Assembly: GCA_017526525.1 (NCBI GenBank) | Contig: JAFXRG010000062.1 | Coordinates: 1 to 64,000 of the forward strand | Direction of reading: 5' to 3' | Length of the DNA: 64,000 bases | Origin: Clostridia bacterium | GTDB lineage: Bacteria; Bacillota; Clostridia; Christensenellales; Aristaeellaceae | In this document: positions 34,017 to 42,462 of the stretch, one piece after another | Numbering within the stretch: the first letter of the stretch is position 1 | How the letters are laid out: every line of letters begins with the position of its first letter | Made by a program: the position numbers and the translations under genes | Notes under the pieces: generated by a model | What the model was told of the DNA's origin: nothing | Seen by the model: the letters and a program-made list of their open reading frames with translations, nothing else | The model's database searches: none

Positions 34017-35039
34017 ATGATCGAATTACGCAATTTGTCCAAGTTGTTTACAACGACGGACGGCCCGGTGGATGCGCTCAGGCATATTAATCTGACGATC
34101 AATAACGGGGATATTTACGGGATTATCGGCATGAGCGGGGCAGGGAAGAGCACCCTGGTCCGCTGCATCAATATGCTGGAACGGCCCACCGAGGGTACGG
34201 TTCTGATGGACGGGGTGGATCTCGGAACCCTGAACAAAAAGGAAATTCAGAAGATCCGCCGCCGGATCACCATGATTTTCCAGAGCTTTAACCTGCTGAT
34301 GCAGCGCACCTGCTTGGAGAACATTATGCTGCCCCTGAAACTGGCGCATGTGCCGGCGGCCCAGGCCCGTGCCCGGGCGATGGAACTGCTGGAAACGGTG
34401 GACCTGCCCAACAAGGCAAACGCCTATCCCGCGCAGCTTTCCGGCGGCCAGCAGCAGCGAATCGCCATTGCCCGTGCCCTGGCTACGGAACCGGAGGTGC
34501 TTCTTTGCGATGAGGCGACTTCGGCGCTGGATCCCAAGACCACCCATTCCATCCTGGAGCTGATTCGCGAAATCAACCGCAAGATGAATATCACCGTGAT
34601 CGTCATTACGCACCAGATGAGCGTGGTTCAGGAGATCTGCAACCGGGTCGCCATTCTGGAAAACGGCGCCGTGGTGGAGGAAGGGGAAGTCAGCGAGGTT
34701 TTCTCCAATCCCCGGAGCAACGCCACCCGGAGCCTGATTTATCCGGAAATGGCGGAGGGCATGATGCTGTTTGACAAGGGCGGCCAGCGCCTGCGGGTGA
34801 TTTTCAACGGCGCGGTTACCGAACCGCTGATTGCCAGAATGGCCATGGAATGCGGGATTGCCGCCAGCATTATCGGCGCCTCCACCCGTTCGGTGGGAGA
34901 CCGGGCCTACGGATATATGCTGCTGGATATTCCGGGATCGCCGGAGGACCTGGCCAAGGCGATCTCTTTCCTGAGCAATGTGCCGGATGTTACGGTGCAG
35001 GTAGAAGCCGAATACAGCGGAGAGGAGGCAGAAAAGTGA
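34017..35039 (+). CDS. metN: Methionine ABC transporter ATPase
   Basis: A 340-residue cytosolic ATPase driving methionine import. It shows Walker A IGMSGAGKSTLV, Q-loop IFQSFNLL, signature LSGGQQQRIAIARAL, Walker B VLLCDEATSALDP, and the switch His in VIVITHQM. From about residue 262 a NIL domain follows (LRVIFNGAVTEPLIARMAMEC), the regulatory module that binds methionine and inhibits transport in MetN. This identifies the transporter class firmly. ATG 34017 has CGGAGGA upstream. The stop overlaps the metI GTG. Confidence 0.96.
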   Translation: MIELRNLSKLFTTTDGPVDALRHINLTINNGDIYGIIGMSGAGKSTLVRCINMLERPTEGTVLMDGVDLGTLNKKEIQKIRRRITMIFQSFNLLMQRTCLENIMLPLKLAHVPAAQARARAMELLETVDLPNKANAYPAQLSGGQQQRIAIARALATEPEVLLCDEATSALDPKTTHSILELIREINRKMNITVIVITHQMSVVQEICNRVAILENGAVVEEGEVSEVFSNPRSNATRSLIYPEMAEGMMLFDKGGQRLRVIFNGAVTEPLIARMAMECGIAASIIGASTRSVGDRAYGYMLLDIPGSPEDLAKAISFLSNVPDVTVQVEAEYSGEEAEK

Positions 35040-35746
35040 ATTTTGCCAGTGCTTTTACACCGGAAAAACTGCAGGAAGCCTGGGAATGCCTGCTGAATGA
35101 ATTTCCTTTTGCCATCTGGGAAACCCTGTATTCCACGCTGCTGGCCACCTTTTTTGCCATCGTGATCGGCCTGCCGCTGGGGGTCCTGCTGGTGACCGGG
35201 GAATCCAAGGGAATCCGGCCGCTTCCCGGCCCGCTGATGAGTTTCCTGAACGTGCTGATCAACCTGCTGCGTTCGGTACCCTTCATTATCCTGATGGTGA
35301 TGATCATTCCGCTGACCCGGGTGATTGTGGGCACTTCGGTGGGAACCGTGGCCTCCATTGTTCCCCTGACCGTGGCGGCGTTTCCCTTTATCGCCCGCCT
35401 GGTGGAAAGCAGCCTGCGGGAAGTAAACCCGAACATTATTGAAGCCGCCCAATCCATGGGCGCCTCTCCCTGGCAGATTGTGACCCGGGTGATGCTGCCG
35501 GAAAGCGTTCCGAGCCTGATTACCAACTTCACCCTGGCCATTACCACGATCATGGGATATACGGCCATGTCCGGCGCCGTAGGCGGCGGCGGACTGGGAA
35601 AACTGGCCCTGTCCTACGGATATCAGCGGTACCGTTTTGCTGTTCTGTACCTGGCGGTGATCGTGCTGGTGATTATCACCCAGGTGATTCAGTCCTTCGG
35701 CACCTGGCTGGCGGCCCGGAGCGACAAGCGGCTGAAGGAAAAATAA
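35036..35746 (+). CDS. metI: Methionine ABC transporter permease
   Basis: A 236-residue membrane subunit of the MetNI importer with five expected helices. A FAIWETLYSTLLATFFAIVIGLPLG N-terminal segment leads to the coupling loop LREVNPNIIEAAQSMGASPWQIVTRVMLPES and the family's GYTAMSGAVGGGGLGKLAL motif. It starts at GTG 35036 inside the metN stop (GTGA) with GGAGAGGAGG upstream. Confidence 0.96.
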   Translation: MNFASAFTPEKLQEAWECLLNEFPFAIWETLYSTLLATFFAIVIGLPLGVLLVTGESKGIRPLPGPLMSFLNVLINLLRSVPFIILMVMIIPLTRVIVGTSVGTVASIVPLTVAAFPFIARLVESSLREVNPNIIEAAQSMGASPWQIVTRVMLPESVPSLITNFTLAITTIMGYTAMSGAVGGGGLGKLALSYGYQRYRFAVLYLAVIVLVIITQVIQSFGTWLAARSDKRLKEK

Positions 35747-35777
35747 AACCCCGCCGGCCCGGCCGGCAGGGACAAAT

Positions 35778-35802
35778 CAAAAACCCGGCGGGCGCCGGGC
35801 TT
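35778..35802 (-). terminator. Terminator of panE
   Basis: Minus-strand stem AGCCCGGC/GCCGGGTT with five following T; a second GC-rich inverted repeat at 35750-35770 probably serves metI. Confidence 0.7.
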
Positions 35803-36803
35803 CAGAACCGGGGAAGGTTTTCTTTCCCGGTTTTACGTTTTCCTTCCTGGATTTCGGTAATCAGCTTCACAATCCGGTCATTCACAGGGGTGGGAACGCC
35901 GGTTTTCCTTCCCCATTCGCAAACCACGCCGTTGATGGCGTCCACTTCGCAGCGCTTGCCGTTTTTCAGGTCCTGCAGCATGGAGGGCTCGATGGCGGCG
36001 TGCTTCTTCATGGCAACGGGCAGGATCAGTTTTGCCAGGGCTTTTTTGAGGGGATTGTTCCAGTAGAACAGGGCGGTGATATTTTTGCCCTGCACCGGGG
36101 CAAACTCCACCCCGGCGGCATGCCCCACGTCGATGACTTCCTTCATGCAGCGGATGGCGGCCTCCCGGGCGGCGGGATCGGCGGTGACATCGCCGAAGGT
36201 GCCGCCCATGACGGTGCCCAGACCGGAGAAGGTGGCGTTGATCAGCAGCTTGGACCAGCGGGCGCCGGGCAGGTTGGTTTCAATGACCACCGGGCACATT
36301 TTTTCGAGAACGGCTTTGACCTTCTGCAGCCGGGCGGGATCCAGGCCGGGCATGCCGCCCATATGAAAGGACAGGCTGTCCGGGGAGGAAGTCAGCGTGC
36401 TTACACCGGGAGCGGAAAGGGTTGCGCCCCATTCCACCACCACGCCCACCGTACGCTCCGGGCCGACGATTTCGGCAATCCCGTTTTCCGGAATTCCGTT
36501 CTGGAGCGTGACAATCAGGCTGTCTTCCGCCAGGAAACGCTTCAGGGACGTGACCACTTCCCGGTTGTGCAGCTGTTTGGTCATGAGGAAAATCAGGTCG
36601 TAGGTTCCGGTCATCTCTTCCGGGTACAGCGCGGAAACCGGAACGGTGAAATCCACGGTGCCGGTAATATGCGCGCCGTTTTTGCGCAGGGCTTCCACAT
36701 GGGCTTTGTTATGATTGACCAGGTCCGCGGGGACCCCGCTCCTGGCCAGATAAGCGCCGAGAACGGTTCCCAGGGAACCGGCGCCGTAAACTGCAATCCG
36801 CAT
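35802..36803 (-). CDS. panE: 2-dehydropantoate 2-reductase family protein
   Basis: A 333-residue NADPH-dependent ketoacid reductase. The Rossmann motif is RIAVYGAGSLGTVLGAYLA. A DLIFLMTKQ strand and the VTLQNGIPENGIAEIVG motif follow. The C-terminal ApbA_C domain has the catalytic Lys in ARWSKLLINATFSGLGTV and the CEVDAINGVV segment. It is at home in pantothenate synthesis, but many anaerobes have paralogues acting on other ketoacids, and no panBC is near. Start 36803 has GGAAAG upstream; minus-strand TTGCCA (36880-36875), 18 bases, TATAAT (36856-36851) is its promoter. Confidence 0.88.
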   Translation of the reverse strand: MRIAVYGAGSLGTVLGAYLARSGVPADLVNHNKAHVEALRKNGAHITGTVDFTVPVSALYPEEMTGTYDLIFLMTKQLHNREVVTSLKRFLAEDSLIVTLQNGIPENGIAEIVGPERTVGVVVEWGATLSAPGVSTLTSSPDSLSFHMGGMPGLDPARLQKVKAVLEKMCPVVIETNLPGARWSKLLINATFSGLGTVMGGTFGDVTADPAAREAAIRCMKEVIDVGHAAGVEFAPVQGKNITALFYWNNPLKKALAKLILPVAMKKHAAIEPSMLQDLKNGKRCEVDAINGVVCEWGRKTGVPTPVNDRIVKLITEIQEGKRKTGKENLPRF

Positions 36804-36850
36804 GGCGATCTTTCCTTTCGTGCGGCAGATCTTGTGCCGCAACGCCGCCT

Positions 36851-36930
36851 ATTATACCTTTGGACCCCAACATTTGGCAATAGCGAAATGTTTTGTTCGC
36901 CTTGAAATGGCAGGATGCAGACTCTATAAT
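36851..36930. promoter_or_regulatory. Back-to-back promoters of panE and the mrf operon
   Basis: Minus strand: TTGCCA-18-TATAAT (36880-36851) for panE. Plus strand: TTGAAA (36902-36907), 17 bases, TATAAT (36925-36930) for mrfA. Between them GCGAA...TTCGC (36883-36900) forms a small inverted repeat overlapping no start codon. Confidence 0.7.
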
Positions 36931-36974
36931 GAAGGAAAGGAAATCCGGGCTGAACCGGAGGGGAGTGAAACGGA

Positions 36975-39245
36975 ATGAATGTGACACAACTGGCGGATCA
37001 GCTCCGGCGGGACCATCTTTTCATGAAGGATGTGACCCGGTGGGAAGTGCTGCCTGCGCGGAAGGCACGGACGGCGCCTTTTCCCGCATGCATGGACGAG
37101 CGGCTGAAGCCGGCGCTGCAGCGCAGGGGCATTCATGAACTGTATATTCACCAGGTGCGCAGCCTGGAAGCCACGGCCCGGGAAGAGGACGTGACGGTGG
37201 TGACGCCCACCGCCTCCGGCAAAACCATGTGCTACAACCTTCCGGTGCTTTCCGCCATCCTGAAGGATGAGGACGCCCGGGCGCTGTATCTTTTCCCCAC
37301 CAAGGCCCTTTCCGCCGATCAGGTCAGCGAGCTGTACGAAATGATCGAAGAAATGGGCGTGGATATCAAAACCTACACCTATGACGGGGATACTCCGGCC
37401 GCCGCCCGGAAAGCGGTCCGCCAGGCCGGGCATATTGTCGTGACCAATCCGGATATGCTGCATTCCGGCATCCTGCCGCATCATACCAAGTGGGTCAAGC
37501 TGTTCGAAAACCTGAAGTATATTGTGATTGACGAAATCCATACCTACCGGGGCATTTTCGGCAGCAACCTGGCCAATGTGCTCCGGCGGCTGCTGCGGCT
37601 GTGTGAGTTTTACGGCAGCCATCCCCGGTTCATCCTGTGCAGCGCCACGATTGCCAATCCCAAGGAGCTGGCGGAAACGCTGATCGGCCGCCCGGTGACG
37701 CTGATTGATGAGAACGGCGCGCCGATGGGAGAGCGGCATTTCGTGTTCTACAACCCCCCGGTGGTGAACCGGCAGCTCGGAATCCGGCAGGGGTCCGTTC
37801 CCATTACCCGGACGATTTCGGGCATGCTGCTGAAAAACGGGATTCAGTCCATCACCTTCGCCCGGTCCCGGCTGACGGTGGAGGTTCTTACAAAATACCT
37901 GAAGGACCTGGTGCGGGATCCGCTGGGAAACGCCGGAAAGGTGCGGGGATACCGGGGCGGATACCTGCCCGGGGAACGCAGGGAGATTGAACGGGGACTG
38001 CGCAGCGGGCAGGTGGATGCCGTGGTGTCCACCAATGCGCTGGAGCTGGGAATCGACATCGGTGCGCTGGACGCCTGCGTGATGTGTGGATATCCGGGAA
38101 CCATTGCCAGCGCCTGGCAGCAGGCAGGCCGGGCTGGCCGGCGGCAGGGAACCAGCATCGTGTTTTTCATCGCGTCATCGGCCGCCATTGACCAGTACAT
38201 CGTGAACCATCCGGATTACCTTCTGCACCAGAGCCCCGAAAACGCGCTGCTGAACCCGGACAATCTGTACATCCTGCTGAGTCACTTCAAATGCGCGGCT
38301 TTTGAACTTCCCTTTGAGGACGGAGACCGGTTCGGCAACGCGCCGGGAACGGAGGAGCTGCTGGACTACCTGAGCGAGGAAGGGATCCTGCATCACGCGG
38401 AAGGAAGGTATCACTGGTCGGCGGAGGATTTTCCCGCCAGCGAAATTTCCCTGCGGAGCGCCGCTTCGGAAAACTTCATTATTATCGACATTACGGATCC
38501 TGCCCACCACCGGGTGGTGGGCGAAATGGACCGGTTCACGGCGCCGATGCTGCTTCACGAAAACGCCATCTATATGCATGAGGGCCGCCAGTTCCAGGTG
38601 GAAAAGCTTGACTTTGACGCCTGCAAGGCCTTCATCCGCAGCGTGGACGTGGGATACTACACGGACGCGGACCTGAACATCAGCCTGAGCCTGCTGGATG
38701 TGGAAAAGGAAGAGCCCTTCGCGGGAACTGCGGCGGCAGCGCTGGGAGAAATCAAGGTAACCGCGCTGGTGACCATGTTCAAGAAAATCCGGTTCGACAC
38801 CCATGAAACGCTGGGGTTCGGCCATGTGCGCCTGCCGGAGACCGATATGCACACCACCGCCATGTGGTGGACGCTGCCGGATGAACTGGCGGACAAAATG
38901 GCCGGGGACCGGCTGAAAAACGGCATGATGGGCATTGCAAACCTGCTGCGGATCGTCTGTCCGCTGTATCTGATGTGCGCGCCGCAGGATGTGGCCGTGG
39001 TGTATCAGGTGCGCAGCCCCATCACCAACAAACCCACCGTGATTATCTATGACAACTGCCCGGGCGGCATCGGCCTGGCCCAGAAGGCTTTCAGCATGAA
39101 AGAGCTGCTGCTGAGCAAAGCTTTGCAGGTGGCAGAGGACTGCCCGTGCGAATACGGCTGTCCCTCCTGTACCGGTCCTGTGGGCGAAATCGGGGAGGAT
39201 GGCAAGCGGACGGCGGTCCGCCTGCTGAAGGAGCTTATCAGATGA
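36975..39245 (+). CDS. mrfA: MrfA-like DEAD/DEAH helicase
   Basis: A 756-residue DNA helicase like Bacillus MrfA (YprA), which acts in repair of mitomycin-type DNA lesions. Motif I is TPTASGKT (77-84), motif II DEIH (186-189), motif III LCSATIANP. The second RecA domain has TNALELGIDIGALDACVMCGYP and the QQAGRAGRRQG motif VI. The C-terminal DUF1998-type domain ends with four clustered Cys (723, 725, 729, 732) for zinc, as in MrfA. Its stop overlaps mrfB (ATGA), the same gene order as in Bacillus. Confidence 0.94.
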   Translation: MNVTQLADQLRRDHLFMKDVTRWEVLPARKARTAPFPACMDERLKPALQRRGIHELYIHQVRSLEATAREEDVTVVTPTASGKTMCYNLPVLSAILKDEDARALYLFPTKALSADQVSELYEMIEEMGVDIKTYTYDGDTPAAARKAVRQAGHIVVTNPDMLHSGILPHHTKWVKLFENLKYIVIDEIHTYRGIFGSNLANVLRRLLRLCEFYGSHPRFILCSATIANPKELAETLIGRPVTLIDENGAPMGERHFVFYNPPVVNRQLGIRQGSVPITRTISGMLLKNGIQSITFARSRLTVEVLTKYLKDLVRDPLGNAGKVRGYRGGYLPGERREIERGLRSGQVDAVVSTNALELGIDIGALDACVMCGYPGTIASAWQQAGRAGRRQGTSIVFFIASSAAIDQYIVNHPDYLLHQSPENALLNPDNLYILLSHFKCAAFELPFEDGDRFGNAPGTEELLDYLSEEGILHHAEGRYHWSAEDFPASEISLRSAASENFIIIDITDPAHHRVVGEMDRFTAPMLLHENAIYMHEGRQFQVEKLDFDACKAFIRSVDVGYYTDADLNISLSLLDVEKEEPFAGTAAAALGEIKVTALVTMFKKIRFDTHETLGFGHVRLPETDMHTTAMWWTLPDELADKMAGDRLKNGMMGIANLLRIVCPLYLMCAPQDVAVVYQVRSPITNKPTVIIYDNCPGGIGLAQKAFSMKELLLSKALQVAEDCPCEYGCPSCTGPVGEIGEDGKRTAVRLLKELIR

Positions 39246-40402
39246 ACCTGAGAGACAAGATCCGCGCGGTGGGCGGAGGCGGCGGGGAACGCCGGGCCGC
39301 CCCCGAAGAACGGACGACGGATTGCAGGCATTTTGCGGTATACCGGGAAGCAGAAGAGTTTCCCGGCGCATTTGAGCTGACGGCGGAAACCCTTCGGCTG
39401 ATGAGCGAAAAGGAAATCCCGGAAGGGCTGGATCCGCGGCGGATTCTTTATCTGGACACCGAAACCACGGGGCTGGGAGGCAGCGGAACCGTGGCTTTTC
39501 TTGTGGGAATGGGATACCTGACGGACAACGGCTTTGAGGTGCATCAGTTTCTGATGCGGGACTATCCGGAGGAACCTTACCTGCTGAAACATGTGGCGGC
39601 CGGGCTGGACAGGTTCGACGTGCTGTGCACCTTCAACGGCACCACCTTTGACGTGCCGCTGCTGGAAAGCCGTTTCCTGATGAACCGCATGGACCGGGGC
39701 TGCCTGGACAAGCCCCACCTGGACCTGCTGCATATGTGCCGGAGGCTGTGGAAGCTTCGCCTGGGACGATGCAACCTGGGAAGGCTGGAGGAAGTGATCC
39801 TCGGAAAGCCCAGAACGGATGACCTGCCGGGAAGCGAGGTGCCCCAGCGGTACTTTACCTACCTGAAAACCAAACAGATTTCCCTGCTGGAGGATGTGCT
39901 GAAGCACAATGCCCAGGACATTGCATCCCTGTGCATTCTCCTGAATCACATGGCGGATCTTTACCTGCATCCGGAAAAAATCCGCTTCAGCGAGGATGTA
40001 TATTCCATGGGAAAGGCGCTGGAGCGGATCAACCGGACGGAACAGGCCCGGCACTGCTACCGGCTGGCCCGGTCCGGGCGCATGGGAACGCCGGCGGGAA
40101 GCGCGCTGGCGGTAAGCTACCGGCGCGGCGGGGAAAAGGAACAGGCGGCGGAGGTATGGCGTGAAATGATCCGGGAAAAGCGGGGCGGCGCGCTGCCCTG
40201 CGTGGAGCTGGCCAAGTATGAGGAACATACCCGCCGGGACCTCCGGGCAGCGCTGGAGCTGACGGAAAAGGCACTGGCCCTGATCAGCGAACCCGCCCTG
40301 CGGGAGCCTGAAACTGTACAAGAAAGCAAAAATGAGTTACAATACCGCAGACAAAGGTTACTGAGGAAGCTGAAGGAGCGAGAACAAGAATGGGATTCAT
40401 GA
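39242..40402 (+). CDS. mrfB: MrfB-like DEDDh exonuclease with TPR tail
   Basis: A 386-residue partner of the MrfA helicase. The exonuclease (RNase H-like) motif I is LYLDTETTGLGG (Asp72, Glu74). CTFNGTTFDVPLLESRF gives motif II and LKHNAQDIASL the catalytic His-Asp. The N-terminal basic stretch precedes it. The last 130 residues look like tetratricopeptide repeats (KALERINRTEQARHCYRLA and following). Known MrfB degrades DNA at mitomycin adducts; the same role is inferred here from fold and neighbour. It overlaps the next gene by 13 bases. Confidence 0.92.
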   Translation: MNLRDKIRAVGGGGGERRAAPEERTTDCRHFAVYREAEEFPGAFELTAETLRLMSEKEIPEGLDPRRILYLDTETTGLGGSGTVAFLVGMGYLTDNGFEVHQFLMRDYPEEPYLLKHVAAGLDRFDVLCTFNGTTFDVPLLESRFLMNRMDRGCLDKPHLDLLHMCRRLWKLRLGRCNLGRLEEVILGKPRTDDLPGSEVPQRYFTYLKTKQISLLEDVLKHNAQDIASLCILLNHMADLYLHPEKIRFSEDVYSMGKALERINRTEQARHCYRLARSGRMGTPAGSALAVSYRRGGEKEQAAEVWREMIREKRGGALPCVELAKYEEHTRRDLRAALELTEKALALISEPALREPETVQESKNELQYRRQRLLRKLKEREQEWDS

Positions 40403-41271
40403 GCGGAATCAAGGCCAACAAAGCTCTCCGCCTGCAGAAGAACGGAGAATTCAAGGCGGCTGAAAAACTGTATGAGGAAGCTTTCGCGGAGGGCGTGAAT
40501 GACCCCCGCTATTTCCTGCCCTACGCGCTGATGCTGATCCGGGACGGACAGTACCAGAAAGCCCGGGAATTCCTGGTGGCGCATCAGAAAGCGCCCGGCA
40601 TGAGTCCGGGACAGCGGGTTGAGCTGCTGGTTTATTATGCCACCTGCTGCCTGCGGCTGGGCCATGTGGACAAGGGCATCAATACCCTGGAGCAGCAGTT
40701 CCGGAAAACGGAAACCGGGCTGATTTACCAGACGCTGGGATACATGTACGTGGAAAAGTACGACGCGGGAAAGCGGGCGGACTTTATGGCGGAAGCTGCG
40801 AAACAGGCGGAAGCGGAGGCCGCCAGGCAGGCGGAAGCTGCGGAAGCGGCGGAATCTGCCGGGACGGAAGGCGGAGAGGCTGCGGAGGAAGCCGCCGGGA
40901 AGCCTGAAGAAAAGAAGCTGAGCCCGGAGGAAGCCTGGAATGCCGGGATTGAAAAGGCGGAGGAGTTTATCCGCAAATCCATCGAGTATGATGATGAGGA
41001 TTCCATCTGCCTGGACAATATGGGCCAGTTCCTGTACCGGGTCCGGGAAGACCGGGCTGCCGCCAGGGAATGGTTTGAGAAAGCCATCGCCTTCAAGGAA
41101 GGCCAGATTGACACCCTGTATTTCCTGAGCCGGTACGATCTGGAGGCCGGAGACAGGAAGGCTGCGCTGGAAAAACTGGAAAAAGCATCCGGAGGACGGT
41201 TCTCACCGCTGAACTATTGCAGCCGTGAAAGCATCATGCAGGAAATTGAAAAGCTGAAGGGAGAAGAGTAA
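40390..41271 (+). CDS. Tetratricopeptide-repeat protein
   Basis: A 293-residue cytosolic protein. Helical repeats at residues 1-120 (ALRLQKNGEFKAAEKLYEEAF, KAREFLVAHQKAPGMS) and 190-290 (EEFIRKSIEYDDEDSICLDNMGQFLY) flank a highly charged Ala/Glu-rich linker at about 135-175. No enzymatic motif is present. It starts inside mrfB and is followed one base later by lepB, so it is part of the mrf-lep operon. Its link to repair or secretion is unknown. ATG 40390 is taken; ATG 40399 is possible. Confidence 0.85.
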   Translation: MGFMSGIKANKALRLQKNGEFKAAEKLYEEAFAEGVNDPRYFLPYALMLIRDGQYQKAREFLVAHQKAPGMSPGQRVELLVYYATCCLRLGHVDKGINTLEQQFRKTETGLIYQTLGYMYVEKYDAGKRADFMAEAAKQAEAEAARQAEAAEAAESAGTEGGEAAEEAAGKPEEKKLSPEEAWNAGIEKAEEFIRKSIEYDDEDSICLDNMGQFLYRVREDRAAAREWFEKAIAFKEGQIDTLYFLSRYDLEAGDRKAALEKLEKASGGRFSPLNYCSRESIMQEIEKLKGEE

Positions 41272-41272
41272 G

Positions 41273-42244
41273 ATGAGCGAGCTGGATCAGGTTCAGCAGA
41301 CGGCGGAAACCCCGGAGCAGGAAGAAAACGCCGGCAGGAAAAAAAGAAAGAAGAAAAAGGAAGAGGTAAAAAAACCTTTGTGGATGGAAATTCTCAGCTG
41401 GGTCCTGACGCTGGTCGGCGCGCTGGCGGCGGCCCTGCTGATTCGCGCGGTGATTTTTGAACCGGTACGTGTGGACGGGGATTCGATGAACGATACCCTG
41501 ACCGACAAGGAAATCATGCTGGTCAGCAAATACGACTACAATTCCATCTGGCTGAGCATGCCCTGGGACAGCGACAACCAGGCCCAGAAGGCGGCGAGGA
41601 TTACGATCGGAAACCCGAACCTCCTGGATGTGGTGATCTGCAGGTATCCGGCCCGGGGCGCCGTGAATTTTGTCAAACGCGTGGTGGGCCTGCCCGGGGA
41701 CACGGTGGAGCTTCGGGAAGGATTCCTGTATCTGAACGGGACGCAGGTTGAGGCGGAAAAGGAGCTGGTGGCGGACGAATACCGGGTCAATACGCTGTCC
41801 AGCGGGTATTCCTTCGGACCGTACCGGGTTCCGAAAAAGGGAGATACACTGACGGTTTCCGGAAGCGGCAGCAGCCTGCAGTTCCTGATTAACGGGGAAG
41901 CGTTCAACCGGAAGAACACGGTTCTTCTCGCGAAGGACGAGAACGGGAAGACCCTGAAGATTTACGACCAAAACCCGAAGGAAGAGCATGGCGCCCGGCC
42001 GTCCGTCCTGGTGACCGTGATCGCCTATGACGGAAAGGAATACACATCCTCCGACTGGGGTGAAATCATTCCCACCCTGTCCGGAAAAACTTTCACGATG
42101 GATCAGGATTACTACTTCCTGATGGGCGATCACCGGAACAACTCCAACGACAGCCGCAGCATCGGCGCTGTGGAACGCAGCATGATTGTCGGCCATGTCC
42201 GCCGGATCGTGTTCCCGTTCAACAAATGGAGAGGGGTCAAGTAA
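41273..42244 (+). CDS. lepB: Signal peptidase I
   Basis: Cleaves signal peptides on the outer face of the membrane. It has 323 residues: a Lys/Arg/Glu-rich cytosolic N terminus, one membrane anchor (about 38-60), then the Ser/Lys dyad protease. Ser71 is in VRVDGDSMNDTL and Lys135 in VNFVKRVVGLPGD, with box E GDHRNNSNDSRS. It is long for the family because of an extra beta-rich insertion of roughly 90 residues between boxes D and E. Many secreted proteins here end their signal peptides with AxA, matching this enzyme. Confidence 0.95.
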   Translation: MSELDQVQQTAETPEQEENAGRKKRKKKKEEVKKPLWMEILSWVLTLVGALAAALLIRAVIFEPVRVDGDSMNDTLTDKEIMLVSKYDYNSIWLSMPWDSDNQAQKAARITIGNPNLLDVVICRYPARGAVNFVKRVVGLPGDTVELREGFLYLNGTQVEAEKELVADEYRVNTLSSGYSFGPYRVPKKGDTLTVSGSGSSLQFLINGEAFNRKNTVLLAKDENGKTLKIYDQNPKEEHGARPSVLVTVIAYDGKEYTSSDWGEIIPTLSGKTFTMDQDYYFLMGDHRNNSNDSRSIGAVERSMIVGHVRRIVFPFNKWRGVK

Positions 42245-42462
42245 AGCCGGAAACGGAGGAATCTGATGCAGGAACCGTTCTGCGGATGCGGTTCCTGTGT
42301 TTTTTTGCCGGAAAATTGCAGGAGTTCTGTATACAAAGTGGAAATAATAATGATATAATTATCAAAATATCCCGGGTTATCACCCTGTCCATCAAATCAA
42401 AAAGTCAAAAAAGTACGGATCCGGGGTATATGCTTCAGCAATATTTAAAGGAGGTTAAAAGG

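Noticed and set aside
36883..36900. LexA box before mrfA
   Set aside because: GCGAA and TTCGC arms are separated by eight bases and do not fit the GAAC-N4-GTTC arrangement.
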